Assembly: GCA_022059125.1 (NCBI GenBank)
Contig: JAEUWY010000004.1
Location: 248,001-312,000, forward strand
Source of the DNA: Corynespora cassiicola
Taxonomy: Eukaryota > Ascomycota > Dothideomycetes > Pleosporales > Corynesporascaceae
Reading direction: 5' to 3'
DNA: 64,000 nucleotides
The first letter of the stretch is position 1. Every line of letters begins with the position of its first letter. Of the stretch, positions 44,044 through 55,243 are shown piece after piece. The notes beneath the pieces were generated by a model that was not told where the DNA came from, ran no database searches, and was given only the letters and a program-made list of their open reading frames with translations. A program made the translations under genes and the position numbers.

Positions 44044-46011
44044 ATGACGACCGCACCGATGAGCTCCGTCCGCGTCGAAGCCCCACCGGGGATCCGCGTC
44101 GAAACCCCACCGGGAATCCGTGCCACAAAAACACCGCGAATACCCTTTAGTACAACAGAGACACCTGTAGACTACAAAGATTGCTTCGACAGTGAATTTG
44201 TCATCAAGGGGTTCAAATTTGGATACAAGGCCTGGAAGGTCAAAGGGAAAGCGCAAAATGATTGGCAAAGCCTAAGGGGGGCGCTGCAGACATATTTGAT
44301 GGATAACAAACCAAAAATACTCCAGCGACTTCCTCTCGGATACAAGGGACACCTTTCGTCTCCTTATAAACTCGATTGTTATCTCGTGGGGCAAAGGCAG
44401 ACACACGCCCTTCCTCGGGTGGCTGTCTGTTGTGGAGAACTGAATTATGCCAAAGCTATCCGATTATCTATCGTTGAAAGTGGTCTTCTTGGAGGTGGAC
44501 CATACCCTCACTTCAGTGCTTGTTTTGTCATAGTAGCACATGTCTCACAGTACATGGATACGAACACCAGAGATGGACCCATGGTACTTTTAGTGAGACA
44601 TGATGATGAACAGAGCATAGAAGAAAACTCAGATGAAATAGATGAAACGAAGATGAGATTAAGAATAAAACGGAAGACAGCTTCGCAGATACCGAGGGAC
44701 AAAATACTTCGGGAGATGAGGGAACGTGAGAGAAGGGCAAAGAGAAGGGCAAAGAGGGCGATGGAACAGAAGGTGATGGAACAGAAGGTGATGGAACAGA
44801 AGGTGATGGAACAGAAGGTGATGGAAAAGAGAGCTGACAAGCTGATCGACAAGCGTGATGAAGGACATATCATTGATGAATATCCACCACACATTTCCTT
44901 TACAACAAGCCAAAGGCGCTCTTCAATATCAAAACAACGAGAACAATATATTCCAATTCGATATAAAAAGCCTTTACGAAGAGAACAACCGACAGGCAGC
45001 CCGTCACTATCGCAAAATTTTACGTATGTGGATAATTTTCTATATCCATATATGCATTTGAGCGAAAGGAGAAGTCTAGAGAAAGATGACAAGGATCAGT
45101 GGAGAACGAAAGGAAAAGAATGGCCCCACTACGATTCCTCCCATATACAAGCCAGAGGCACATACGACATATATGCTGCCTACAAAAAAGACGCAAAAAT
45201 TAGCTTTGTTGGTGGGAGCCTCTGTTTTCCAGGCCCTGTATTGAGACGTGCTACAATAGGCGGACTCGTCCAGATTGGCGACAGCATCTTTGCTATGACT
45301 GTATTCCATAGCTTGAGAGAAGATTTGGAGACGCCCCCACCTACTACCAACTCTTCAGAGGCATTCATACTTGACTGGGAAGATCTGGGATTCCCAACTT
45401 CCGAGTGCCTTTCAGAATCCGCGGACATTTTGAGTTCTTCAGATTCTTTGGTTTATCCAGACCTTTCGTATCCTTCAAACCCTTCAGTTTCAGAACTTCC
45501 AAGCCTTCCAGTGTTTTCAGATCTCTATTGGAGATGTGACGCTGCATTGGCGACGCATGGAATCGGGACAGATCCCAAAACAGAACTGGACTGGGCGCTT
45601 TTAAATATAACTAGGGAAGATTGTGGTCCGGGGCTAGTAAACGGCAGCTACGATGCCCAGAAAAATTCCTTCATTCCGTATAACATTACATATGAAGGAG
45701 ACGCTTCTGAGTTAGCATCAGTCATACTGATAACCGCCCATGGAACCTTGGTGGGCGCTGGGGCGAGCTCGACATCGTCTATTAAGGTACCAAGTCTTGA
45801 TAACTTCCAGGATGTTTGGAGTATCCAGTGCAAAGGGGTTCTGGCAGGAGATTGTGGGTCTTGGGTTTTTGAGGAGTTGAATCAAAGCCTGGTAGGCATG
45901 GTCATCGCTGCCAGTCCAGCCCTGAATGAAGTCTACATCCTGCCAATGAAGACTATATTCCAGGACTTAGAAGAGAAATTTGGGGAAACTCCCTCCCTGT
46001 TAATCAACTAA
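44044..46011 (+). CDS. Large protein with a C-terminal chymotrypsin-fold domain (GDCGSW)
   Basis: Intronless. The first in-frame ATG is at 44044, giving 655 residues. The N-terminal part has an imperfect repeat (VEAPPGIRVETPPGIR) and a globular segment with VCCGELNYAKAIRLSI. A basic, coiled-coil-like middle follows, with four tandem MEQKV units. The C-terminal 260 residues look like a trypsin-like peptidase: GGLVQIGDSIFAMTVFHSL (His422), ELDWALLNI (Asp516) and GVLAGDCGSWVFEE, where the usual GDSG serine position is Cys604, then LVGMVIAA and YILPMKTIF. Fungal proteins with GDSGSW or GDCGSW occur widely in accessory genes. It may be a cysteine-nucleophile protease or an inactive fold. Confidence 0.7.
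   Translation: MTTAPMSSVRVEAPPGIRVETPPGIRATKTPRIPFSTTETPVDYKDCFDSEFVIKGFKFGYKAWKVKGKAQNDWQSLRGALQTYLMDNKPKILQRLPLGYKGHLSSPYKLDCYLVGQRQTHALPRVAVCCGELNYAKAIRLSIVESGLLGGGPYPHFSACFVIVAHVSQYMDTNTRDGPMVLLVRHDDEQSIEENSDEIDETKMRLRIKRKTASQIPRDKILREMRERERRAKRRAKRAMEQKVMEQKVMEQKVMEQKVMEKRADKLIDKRDEGHIIDEYPPHISFTTSQRRSSISKQREQYIPIRYKKPLRREQPTGSPSLSQNFTYVDNFLYPYMHLSERRSLEKDDKDQWRTKGKEWPHYDSSHIQARGTYDIYAAYKKDAKISFVGGSLCFPGPVLRRATIGGLVQIGDSIFAMTVFHSLREDLETPPPTTNSSEAFILDWEDLGFPTSECLSESADILSSSDSLVYPDLSYPSNPSVSELPSLPVFSDLYWRCDAALATHGIGTDPKTELDWALLNITREDCGPGLVNGSYDAQKNSFIPYNITYEGDASELASVILITAHGTLVGAGASSTSSIKVPSLDNFQDVWSIQCKGVLAGDCGSWVFEELNQSLVGMVIAASPALNEVYILPMKTIFQDLEEKFGETPSLLIN
44098..44123 (+). repeat. Imperfect 24-bp coding repeat
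   Basis: The stretch around 44071-44120 contains two near-identical copies encoding VE(A/T)PPGIR in the GDCGSW protein. The two copies differ by a few bases and lie next to each other. Coordinates given mark the second copy approximately. Confidence 0.4.
44761..44820 (+). repeat. Four exact tandem copies of a 15-bp unit
   Basis: The unit atggaacagaaggtg repeats four times without a mismatch (60 bases), followed by a related atggaaaag. It encodes MEQKV four times in the coiled-coil part of the GDCGSW protein. A 15-bp unit keeps frame when copy number changes. Confidence 0.95.
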
Positions 46012-46239
46012 CAACCGAAAAAAGGGCAAGAAGGATGGATGTGGGGACGAGGCAGAACATCGTCAAAGGAATGTGAAAAGCTGGATTTTTCTTTCTGCCA
46101 AGTGCTTTGAGATCACTTCACTGGTAAGGAAATAGGCTTTAGATTTAAGATGGTATCGTATATTCATAGTCTTTTCAATACTTTTCATGCATAAGCTATG
46201 CAGAACCTGTATCTGGTATACACTTAAGAGCGCCCGACA

Positions 46240-47403
46240 TTAGCTGGGAATATCAAGAACACCTACCGACACAAAATTGTCGGCACCACTCGACATGTGT
46301 CCTCCACTCGCGAGCATCAACTTCCTACCCCCCTGCACATCAATAATTTCTAAGATCCGTGAATGCGCACTGTCCTGCGCTATATTAAACCTCCGCCACC
46401 CATCTGACGCCGCAGAATCCTCATTCAGATAAACTGCATCATTTTGTGCACCATTCATAATGATAATACCAGACCCATCATTGCGATCCGGATGCTCTGT
46501 CCAGATAACATACGGCGCAGACCCCGGGTTCTCTCCCGTACCAGCCACAATCAGCGTCCCTTCCACGGCATCAAACTCATACGGCGACGAAGCCACCTTG
46601 AAATATGACGGGCAACCGCCTCCGCTCGTTCCGCACAGCTCGTAAGTCATAATGTAGTTTCCAGTCGATTTGATATGCGCGACAGTCGTCATGCCAGGCC
46701 GATACTCGTAGGTCGGGTAGGTGACGTCATTTGTCGGCTCAGACCAATCCTTGAGATTGGTCGTGGTGATGTGGGCGAGCTTTTGAGCATAATTCTCATC
46801 GCGTTGGTCCGAGTAGTAGCACACCAACGTCCCTTCGTGCATCAGGAAGAAAGGCTCCCACACGGCATCATTGCCATTCGTCACCGTCTCGGGCCCTGGT
46901 GCGTACACCGCGTGGCTCGCGAAATCCCAGCTAGCGCCATTGTCGGAACTCGTATAAATGTCCAGCCACGCCTCGCTGAGGTCCCTCTTGACAGACATGC
47001 CGCCGATGATTACAGTTCCGGCGGGATAGTCTCCGAGGTCTTCTTCCAGGACGAAGAAATTGGGTTGGTAGCGCATCCCCCAGCCGTTGACCTGATCATG
47101 CACCTGCGAGAAGTTGGTCCAGGTCGCGCCGCCGTCTTGTGATCGGTAGATGGGGAAGGCCATGAGAGGAGGCTCGGGGCTATAGTCTTCCCAGCTCAAA
47201 AGATGCGACCCATCTGGGAGCTGGATAGTGCGAGCGTAGATTGTGCCCCAAGACTCGTGGTCTGGAAGGGGTCGAAAAACGACATTGTTGGTGAAATCGC
47301 TAAAGGGTTCAGGCGCTCTCTTTGATCTTGGGATGGATATCCCTTGGGCAACAGAGAGTAGCTCTAAGCCAAAAAGGAGCGTGGAGATTCCGATAGCCTT
47401 CAT
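46240..47403 (-). CDS. Secreted GH93-like glycoside hydrolase (BNR/Asp-box protein)
   Basis: Single exon, 387 residues, ATG at 47403. A signal peptide (MKAIGISTLLFGLELLSVAQG) leads to a beta-propeller with sialidase-type Asp-boxes: SQDGGATWTNF and SSDNGASWDFAS. The order IYARTIQLPDGSHLLSWEDY...YRSQDGGATW...EPFFLMHEGTLVCYYSDQRD matches fungal GH93 exo-1,5-alpha-arabinanases, which release arabinobiose from linear arabinan. A wider BNR sialidase-like assignment is the alternative. It stands next to a Zn2Cys6 factor and close to a sugar transporter, which fits a role in plant polysaccharide use. Confidence 0.75.
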   Translation of the reverse strand: MKAIGISTLLFGLELLSVAQGISIPRSKRAPEPFSDFTNNVVFRPLPDHESWGTIYARTIQLPDGSHLLSWEDYSPEPPLMAFPIYRSQDGGATWTNFSQVHDQVNGWGMRYQPNFFVLEEDLGDYPAGTVIIGGMSVKRDLSEAWLDIYTSSDNGASWDFASHAVYAPGPETVTNGNDAVWEPFFLMHEGTLVCYYSDQRDENYAQKLAHITTTNLKDWSEPTNDVTYPTYEYRPGMTTVAHIKSTGNYIMTYELCGTSGGGCPSYFKVASSPYEFDAVEGTLIVAGTGENPGSAPYVIWTEHPDRNDGSGIIIMNGAQNDAVYLNEDSAASDGWRRFNIAQDSAHSRILEIIDVQGGRKLMLASGGHMSSGADNFVSVGVLDIPS

Positions 47404-48096
47404 GCTGAAATCAACAGGATCGCGCTAGATCAAGGCGGGCCAGGTATTGCGCATATAAACGTGCTGAAGAAACTGCACAAGACGACAGGACTTTCCAAAG
47501 ACATTTATATTGTTAGATTTCATCATGGAAAAAGACAAATGTCACCCTGTTCAGGCCTTGAAGTGTGGTTTTCGCCGGCTAGTAGACTCCGCATTCTGCG
47601 TGTCGGGAATGATGTATGCTGATTGGCTTTTAAGCCGGAAAGTTGCCGTTAGTCGACGGCGGACTAATGAAGCGCCGGCACAACCCTTCTTGAGCTTCCG
47701 AGGTTGCAACAAACTCATCAACTTAGAGTCTTGATCACCGGAGGATATGGGGTTACCCCGCTTCGATGAATCCTGGAAAATGTGGGGATTTGGCTTGGAG
47801 CTGTCCCCGGGCCTCTCTGGTCGGGTCAATAAATAGCTCATAGCTCCTCTGGGAAATCCGTCCGACAAAAACTCAACTACATATTCACGTTCCGGGAGCT
47901 TGGCGACTGGTTTTCTGATAAGAATCTCTGCGTAGAGGTGCTATAGCTTTCAGGACCACAGTCAGATAATGCGAAGTTCCCCTGCGTTCTGCCACAAGCC
48001 GTATACAGTGCGAGTATCAACATGTTCGCAAAATTACACTTTGCATTGAAAGAAGGTGTATGTAGTTACGCAAGAACATGCATGAAATTTAATCCA
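47404..48096. other. Intergenic
   Basis: Upstream region of the GH93-like gene and 3' end of the regulator. No gene supported. Confidence 0.55.
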
Positions 48097-49742
48097 TCAG
48101 CATCGTAAGTTATCAAGCGCATTGTCGAGAATGGTTCTTCTTTCGAGGGAGACGGTCGAGTGTTGATTCGGAGAAAATGCCACAGCTGTCGACTCAACAT
48201 TATCCGAATGCTTCTTCTCGAAAGGAAGAGCGTGTTCCATGAGAAACCTGATGATCCATTTATCCACCGAAAACGTCTTTGCCGCAGAGGAACGCAAGCA
48301 AGCATCCTGGAATATGAAAAGACGCTCTTTTATTTGATCCACACAAGGCCAGTATGTTGATAACTCGATCAGTGCTTCGAAATTTCGACAGAGCTGCAAT
48401 CGAGCTGTACCAACTTCCTCTTCAGTTCCGAAAAGAAGCGAATGAAGTATTACCGACGATGACACCATGGTCATGTGTACGACTGTCAGGTACACGACGT
48501 GACAGTCGCCGAGCTTGCGAGCCGTATGTAACAAGCGACTGAAAGCTAGACCATGGAGTCTACACCTCGCAGCATATTCTTTGGATGTTTGATCGGGCTC
48601 ATAGTCGGGCTCGAGGTATTGGAAGAAGAGCAATGCCGAGTAGTGATGGTATCCGAGATGCATAGCGACCAATGTGCCGCCTTGACCCTGCCTTCTATAG
48701 TCTGCAAGGTTTTTCTCATTCATGACCATGTAGGATGGAAGCGAATCTTGCCAATTCTGAAGCTGAGTTGCCAGTTCATCTACCTGAAGGTCCACATCCG
48801 GCCTATTTACGTTTTCCTGTAACAGGGAAAAGTTTAACTCTTGGATTGACGCAAGGATGTCCGCCAAGAATATGTTGTAAGCCCAAAGTCCTTCTCGGCA
48901 TTCAACGGTAGACAATGGCGTTGTTTCTTCCAATGATTGAAAAGTTCTCTCATCCATAAGATTTCTCGGAATGGCATCTAGTTGCCTGATTACATGCGGA
49001 AGACCAAGACCTGGAGGGCACCATCTGTCTGCCATGTAGAGGGACCGCCAAACCCTTGCTTTGATTTCCTGAAGGATAATGTGATCTGTGGTATTCATCT
49101 TATCAATGCTAAGGATATATGCCATTCTGTTTGCGATTCCTGAAGAATGTTAGCGGGCGTGTAACAGAACAGAGTGAACATACCAAAATACAAGGCCTCT
49201 AGTCGATTGTCCCTCTCGGCAGCGTAATGATTAGCTAGAAGTATACATGTTTGTATGCTAGGGATGGAGATTTCTTCGAGGTTTTGTGCAAAAAGAAGTT
49301 TTGATCTTAATGCATAATAAGACGCAAGACGTCGATCTTGCTCCCTCGGCGCGAAACGGCAGCCCAAAGCGCAGATCGCGGCCAGCAGACATTCCGGGAT
49401 AGAGCCAGTCTCGATGTCATTCCAGGTAGATCTTTCATGAAATAGACTATGAGGGCGGTCATGGATAAATCGGAAATATGAATGAACAAATTCGTTTATG
49501 GCCTGAGCAGACACTACAACCAAGTCGCTATCCGAGGACTGGGGTATTGGCAGGGGAGCCCGAGCCAGAATCTTCGGTCTTTTCACCGGATTTTCTGACC
49601 GCTCATGTTTCTCAAGCCAGGGTCGAGAACAATTGATGCTTCGCTTTATGCAGGAACGGCACGCTGTTAGCGGGTCTGCAGGGTTTTGTGCGCATTTTAT
49701 CTTTGCAACTCTGCATTCTACACACGCCGTTGCATACTTCAT
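48097..49742 (-). CDS. Zn2Cys6 transcription factor
   Basis: Exons 49742-49184 and 49139-48097 (44-nt intron, 533 residues). I start at ATG 49742 (MKYATACVECRVAKIKC); the frame above it reaches only a TTG. The zinc cluster sits at the N-terminus: C-x2-C-x6-C, then CRSC and a sixth Cys in INCSRPW. The fungal-specific transcription factor domain follows: FVHSYFRFIHDRPHSLFHE, LLAAICALGCRF, and the conserved YFGIANRMAYILSI segment, which is formed across the intron. It should be a nuclear DNA-binding regulator. Its neighbours, GH93 on the same strand and a sugar transporter beyond the promoter gap, suggest but do not prove control of carbohydrate genes. Confidence 0.88.
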
Positions 49743-51291
49743 TGCGTACGGCCCAGTACTCAAAGCAAACACTTCTTCGTGCGTGTAAAGGAAACTCAAT
49801 ACCAAGACACTGCTTTAATAATTTAGTCAAGAAAGGACGGCTTGGAAAGGTTGCTTTATCATACCCAGGATAATGGGAGTCGGGAGCTGCCCCTGACTTG
49901 CCCTTTAACCGTGGCAGGGGCCAAGCACTTGTAAAGCTTCTATTCCTTCGTACCACCTGGTAAATTGTAGGGTGGTTGTCTCCGTGGGGAGGGCCCCCAG
50001 CAGCACGCAAATTATCTCGTGCTACCCCGCACATTAGTCCATCCAAGCAACCAATTGAACATCGCCAGATGATGACGTAAGGAGAGCATTCTTTCCTTCG
50101 CGGAATACACATAATTATCTCCATCTATGAGCAAAAAAATTATAGATGATTGCATGCTGCGTTGTATAGCAGCTCGTTTCTATTCAGAGAAAGAGTTCAA
50201 GCCTGATCAATTAGCAGGCAGAAGAGCGATTTCCCTACCTTTTTGTTTTAGCACTGACGCATGGATCGGATATTGGTAACATAAATGGCCTCTTTCTTTC
50301 GAGTATCTAAATGTGTACTATAGAAGGATAGAATATAGCTTAAGTCTTCGGATTTAGAGGGAGGTTTTCGTTCGTAGCAAAAGAGTGATGGCTTTTGATC
50401 CCGTCTCGTCTTACACATTTGTCATTTCAAGTGTCTCTTCTATCTGGTTTCGGGTGAGATTAGTCGTTATCTGCGTGAAATTCTGATAATCAAGCTAAGT
50501 ACTTTTATGATAGTCGGTTGAGCTATTCTAGATCTCCACAAGATAGAGAACGGAACTATTCAATATTCAAGCGGGCTGGAAGGTTTGGAAGGCGCACTTG
50601 GCAGGCTGCCTATGACTTTGTGATCGTTGATTGGGCAATGAAGTCTTTATAATGATACCGATATAGGCAAAGAATTCCGCTCATGTATCGTGATCTTTGG
50701 ATGACGCGTGCAGCACAGCAAAATGGTCTCGGAATTACGCTTTGTCCATTGGCCCAGAAGCCGTGCCAACTGGCGCCACAACTATTGAACGGCCACGCCG
50801 TCGTTTGAAGGAATGCCGAGAAGTCACGACCCCGATTTCAGGATCATGACACGGGTCGGCTCCATTGTGCACGATGATGTTGCCGTAATATGCTCTTGGG
50901 CCGGCGTGATAGCCAATTAGCGACTTGCACCTCTCGGTCTCGAAGCCACGCGACTATTGACTTAGCGTCCCCCGCAATCCTTCCCCGCGAAATCAGGGAA
51001 TTAATTTGCGCGAATGGCCGAGCTACTTCTCCAACTGCGCACCCGCTTGCAAGATCATATGTTCTTCTCCACCCCCGATATTTGAGCATCAATCTGTCGA
51101 TCGCACCTCACGCGCGTCTCAGAGCGTTCCTTAGTTGCACCGGGGCAAATTTTGGCATTTCTAGAACCTGGTGACCCGTATACAGCTCTCTAGAAGATCT
51201 TCCGTCGCGAGGTGGCTATCGGGAGATAAATTGCCCGAGGTCAAGATCCCTTCATCCAGCGTCTGCAGGTCTCCACAACAATTTTCTAGCG
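49743..51291. other. Long divergent promoter region
   Basis: About 1.5 kb separate the regulator and the sugar transporter start codons. No gene was recognised. The region may hold regulator binding sites (CGG-containing), which I did not map. Confidence 0.5.
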
Positions 51292-53017
51292 ATGGCTATA
51301 CCCCCAAAGCTGTACCAGGTTCGTGCTTGAAGTATCCACAAACATGCGCATCCGATTAATAGAATCACCAGTTTCTGGTTGGCGTGTTTGCGTCCCTTGG
51401 GTCTTTCAGTTATGGGTGAGTGGCTCAACTGCATATGGAACACGGCAAGTCTGATTGAAACCCAACAGTTATGACCTTGGTGTCATCGGTGGAAGCGTCG
51501 CGTCCCCATCCTTTGGATCATATTTCAATGATCCCAATCCAGACCAAGTGTAAGTGTGATACGCCAATCACGCTGATGACAGATTGTTGACCTTCTTAGT
51601 GGAGCCGTTGTGTCCCTGTTCACAGGCGGCGGCTTCTTCGGAGCATTTCTCGCTGGCCCAAGTGCAGACTTGCTAGGCCGCAGAATCGCCATTATTATTG
51701 GTTCTCTCGTCTTCATACTCGGAGGCATACTCCAAGCCGTGGCGCAAAACATCTCGTTCTTGTATTCCGGTCGGGCCATCGCAGGGTTTGGCGTTGGCTA
51801 TCTTGTGATGATCGTCCCGCTCTACCAAGCCGAGATTGCGCACCCATCGATTCGAGGGCGTATCACAGCTCTGCAGCAGTTGATGTTGGGAATTGGCGCT
51901 GTTGTTGCGAGTAAGTCTATGCGACTTTATATGTTTGGAATTAGCTGAATCTCCCCTAGCATGGCTCACCCACGGCACGAACGTGGAAATTTCCGACACG
52001 GACAACAATCAATGGAGAATCCCCCTCGGTATTCAAGTTGTGCCATCCGGAATCCTTGCATCAATGATACTTCTTTTCCCGGAGTCCCCACGATGGTTGA
52101 TCGATCACGACCGGAAGGAAGAGGGCCTGAAAACTCTTGCAAGGCTGCATTCAAATGGAGATCTCAACGACCCCTGGGTCCAAGAAGAATACCACCAAAT
52201 CGAACATGCCATTTCGGTAGAACATGAGCAGGCTGCAAAAGGATACAAAGATCTCTTCACTGATAAGAGCAGTTTCCGCAGGCTTTTCCTGGTGATGGCG
52301 ATTCAGGCTTCTGTTCAGATGACCGGTGTGTCTGCCATCCAGTATTACACTCCGGAAATCTACAGTACACTCAACATCGGCGTTAGCGATTCCTTGAAGT
52401 ACCAAGGAATTAGCAATGTCATATCTGTAGTTGCACAAGCTTGTACAGTTGCTTTTATCGATCGGATCGGACGACGTTGGCCATTGATCATTGGTAATGC
52501 CATCAACGGGGTTTGCTGGATCATAGTTGTGATTGCTATTGCACTATTCCCCGATGCTCCACCCTCCCGACAGAATTCGCTGGGCTGGACCTTCATTTGT
52601 ATCAACTGGGTATACCAGGCTTCTTTCAGCTTTACCTGTGGGCCGCTTTCGTGGATCATTCCAGCCGAGGTTTTCGACACCAAGACTCGGTCCAAGGGTG
52701 TTTCTATTGGCGTCATGACGTCATTTGCATTCAACACTCTCGTTGGCCAGGTCACACCTGTCGCCATGTCCAGCGTCGGTTGGCGTTATTTTCTGACATT
52801 TGTCATCTGTAACTTCACCAACGCTGTATTTTTCTGGGCGACTCAACCGGAGACAGCCAAACGACCGCTGGAGGAGATGAATATTTTGTTCAGCGGCAAT
52901 GTATGGTTTGTTGCTGGAGGTCGTGGAAGACTACCTCATTCTAACACAGGTGTTCTCGGGTTTGACAAAGATATTGAAGATAAAGAGATGACTACTCAGA
53001 CAAGACATGTGGAATAG
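51292..53017 (+). CDS. MFS sugar transporter
   Basis: Five exons: 51292-51318 (27 nt, MAIPPKLYQ), 51372-51415, 51469-51549, 51600-51910 and 51960-53017 (introns 49-53 nt, sum 1521 nt, 506 residues). Sugar-porter landmarks are present: YDLGVIGGS in TM1, GRRIAIIIGS after TM2, GRAIAGFGVGYLVMIVPLYQAE, PESPRWL, DRIGRRWP and PETAKRPLEE (a degenerate PETKG). It has the expected twelve membrane helices and cytoplasmic ends. Such proteins import hexoses, pentoses, quinate or similar substrates by proton symport. The tiny first exon would be missed by simple ORF calling. Candidate partner of the GH93-like enzyme. Confidence 0.92.
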
Positions 53018-53511
53018 TTCGTAAGAGATCAGAAGTCCATCATAGCTACGCTATATAGATAATTTTCAATAACGTAGTAAGATATTTTCGCATCAACCCG
53101 AAACATTTGTGAATAGTACATGTAATCATAATCTTTAGCAGCAACCGATTGTGGAATTACTGGCAGCTTGTGCTTATTTTTTTTAATTGAGCGTATTTTT
53201 TTTGGGCTTGATCGTTCACATGCTGGCAAATGCTTGTTGAAAATCAGAAAATTTGCTGAGAAACCACTTCTTGAGTAACCATGGAACCCCAAAATCAGAG
53301 CCATTGGCATATATGAATTAAAACTTATGGAACCCGGTTTGACACCCTTGTGATTGACCTCAACAGCATCATTACCTACTTCGTCACGAGTAGAGTGCAT
53401 CTATCTATCACTCCTTTCATCTAATATGAAGAAAATAAATAAAAGATTCGTTGCATTGCTGATTGAGCTTGAAGAACACTGAAAACTACATCGGTGTTGA
53501 AGTTTGACGAG
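53018..53511. other. Intergenic, AT-rich
   Basis: 3' end of the transporter and promoter of the next gene. A 123-codon minus-strand frame (53029-53400) has no family resemblance and is probably chance. Confidence 0.5.
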
Positions 53512-55143
53512 ATGTGCGGGTTGCAATTTGCAACCAAGAACGTAATACGCACGCAATATCCAACTTCCCCTATAAACGACGCCACGAATGCACCGAAACA
53601 AAACGAAAATTCGACATCAGATTTTCTCGTTGTTGTCAATTGCGACACCAAATACCAAAGCTTCGCAATGATCAACAAAGCTTTGCATAATCACTTTTCT
53701 TCAAAACCCGAAATCTTCAATATTAGCAACACCGGCAGCTTTAAAGATCCGAACTTTCCGAAATGCTCGGTTCTTTCAAAGTACGAAGGGAAAACTATAA
53801 TCTTCTTTGGAAACCCAACACATTTATCATCCCAACCTTCGACCTATGAGATTTGGGACCTGCTTGACCCTTGGGAAGTCACCCGCCTCGCAAAGCTCCA
53901 TACCAACTTTCTGTTTTTGGATACTGTGGTAGACTCGCCTTCTTTCAACGACTGGAGATTCTATCTTAAGCTACCCGTTGCGCGAAATGCAGTCATGTCC
54001 TCAATCGACGCGGCGAACCTCCCAGGACTAATCACTGAACTAGAGCCTTGGCGAAGGGATGCCATGGGACCTGAGCGACGGCACATGTACCACCAATATA
54101 CATCTCGTGTGAAGTTCATCCCAGCAAAAGAGGACTTGGTATCGGATCTGCTGGTCAATTCGAGGCGAGATGCGAAGCAGTTGAAGGAAGCTTATCCACT
54201 TCGCAGATTTCTCCTCTCGCCACATCTGGGGCTTGGAAGCGGAAGGCGTAAGGGCACGGTGACAGTATTCGAAGGGCTTCCGCTGGACGCGAACATTTGC
54301 ATGACTGAACTAAAGCCAGACCATTCCAATGAGAAAGTACTGCTTTATCTCCTGGTGAACAGCATTCCATTTGAGAAACGAGTCCATTTATTTTGGCAGA
54401 GTTTGCAAGACGAGCAGCAACCAGGGACTGAAAAAGCAGATGTAAGATTTTAGCTCTATTCGCCAATACATGTGAGCAAAATACTGACATGAACGCAACA
54501 GTTTACCACTGCCTTGACCATATCTCTGAAGAACACTCTCTTCTACTCACTCTTCTACTTTTGCACTGCTGCCACAAACAGAATCCCGATGAACCAACTC
54601 GTCTCCCACTACAGGTATCTTCAAACCTTCTTTACGTACAGACCACCCAAACTACATCACATCGGACACCTTCTCGATCTCCTCGTCCCTCTTCTAGCCT
54701 TCCTCGCCCCCAGAACCTGTGGCGAACATCTGACAGCAATGTTCTTCCCTAGCCTCTCTCCGAAGAGATACCTCACAAAACTCTGTGCGCCTGAACTCTC
54801 CCGCATTCTCAACGATATATACGGAGACAAAGATGGCCCGGTGGTACTGGCCGAAGTCCGAAAACAAGCTTCTGACCTTGCAGATTGGCTGCGGGAAGAA
54901 AAGTGTCCACTGAGGGCCATGGAAAAGCATACAAGCGAGGACATGGTCGATTTCATGGATGCCGATCATGACGAACTTGGGATGGATATAGCAAGGGGAG
55001 GGGCGTTTGAGAATGTGGCTTGTTCGGGGAATGAGTTGGAACGCTATCGGAGGAGTCATGATAGGTTTATGAGGAGGGTGAGGAGATTGGAGGACTTGGC
55101 CAAGGTTTTTTTCGGTGTGAGCTATGCTCCTGGAAGAAACTGA
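53512..55143 (+). CDS. Hypothetical protein
   Basis: Two exons, 53512-54441 and 54502-55143 (60-nt intron, phase 0, sum 1572 nt, 523 residues). The ATG at 53512 (MCGLQFATKN) is the first methionine in frame. No signal peptide or confident membrane helix, although LLDLLVPLLAFLAP in the second exon is hydrophobic. The C-terminus is helical and charged (ELERYRRSHDRFMRRVRRLEDLAK). I do not recognise the family. The end of the gene is tail-to-tail with the FAD oxidase at 55244. Confidence 0.65.
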
Positions 55144-55243
55144 GAACATGTAATAAGGGATGTATCCGATAGAAGGGGAAATGACGAGGACAAAAAAAGC
55201 TGTGAACTGGGTATAAATTATCGATTTACTCAATTTATACTTC

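Noticed and set aside
53029..53400. 123-codon minus-strand frame after the sugar transporter
   Set aside because: Lies in an AT-rich 3' region, lacks family resemblance, and overlaps the likely transcript end of the transporter.
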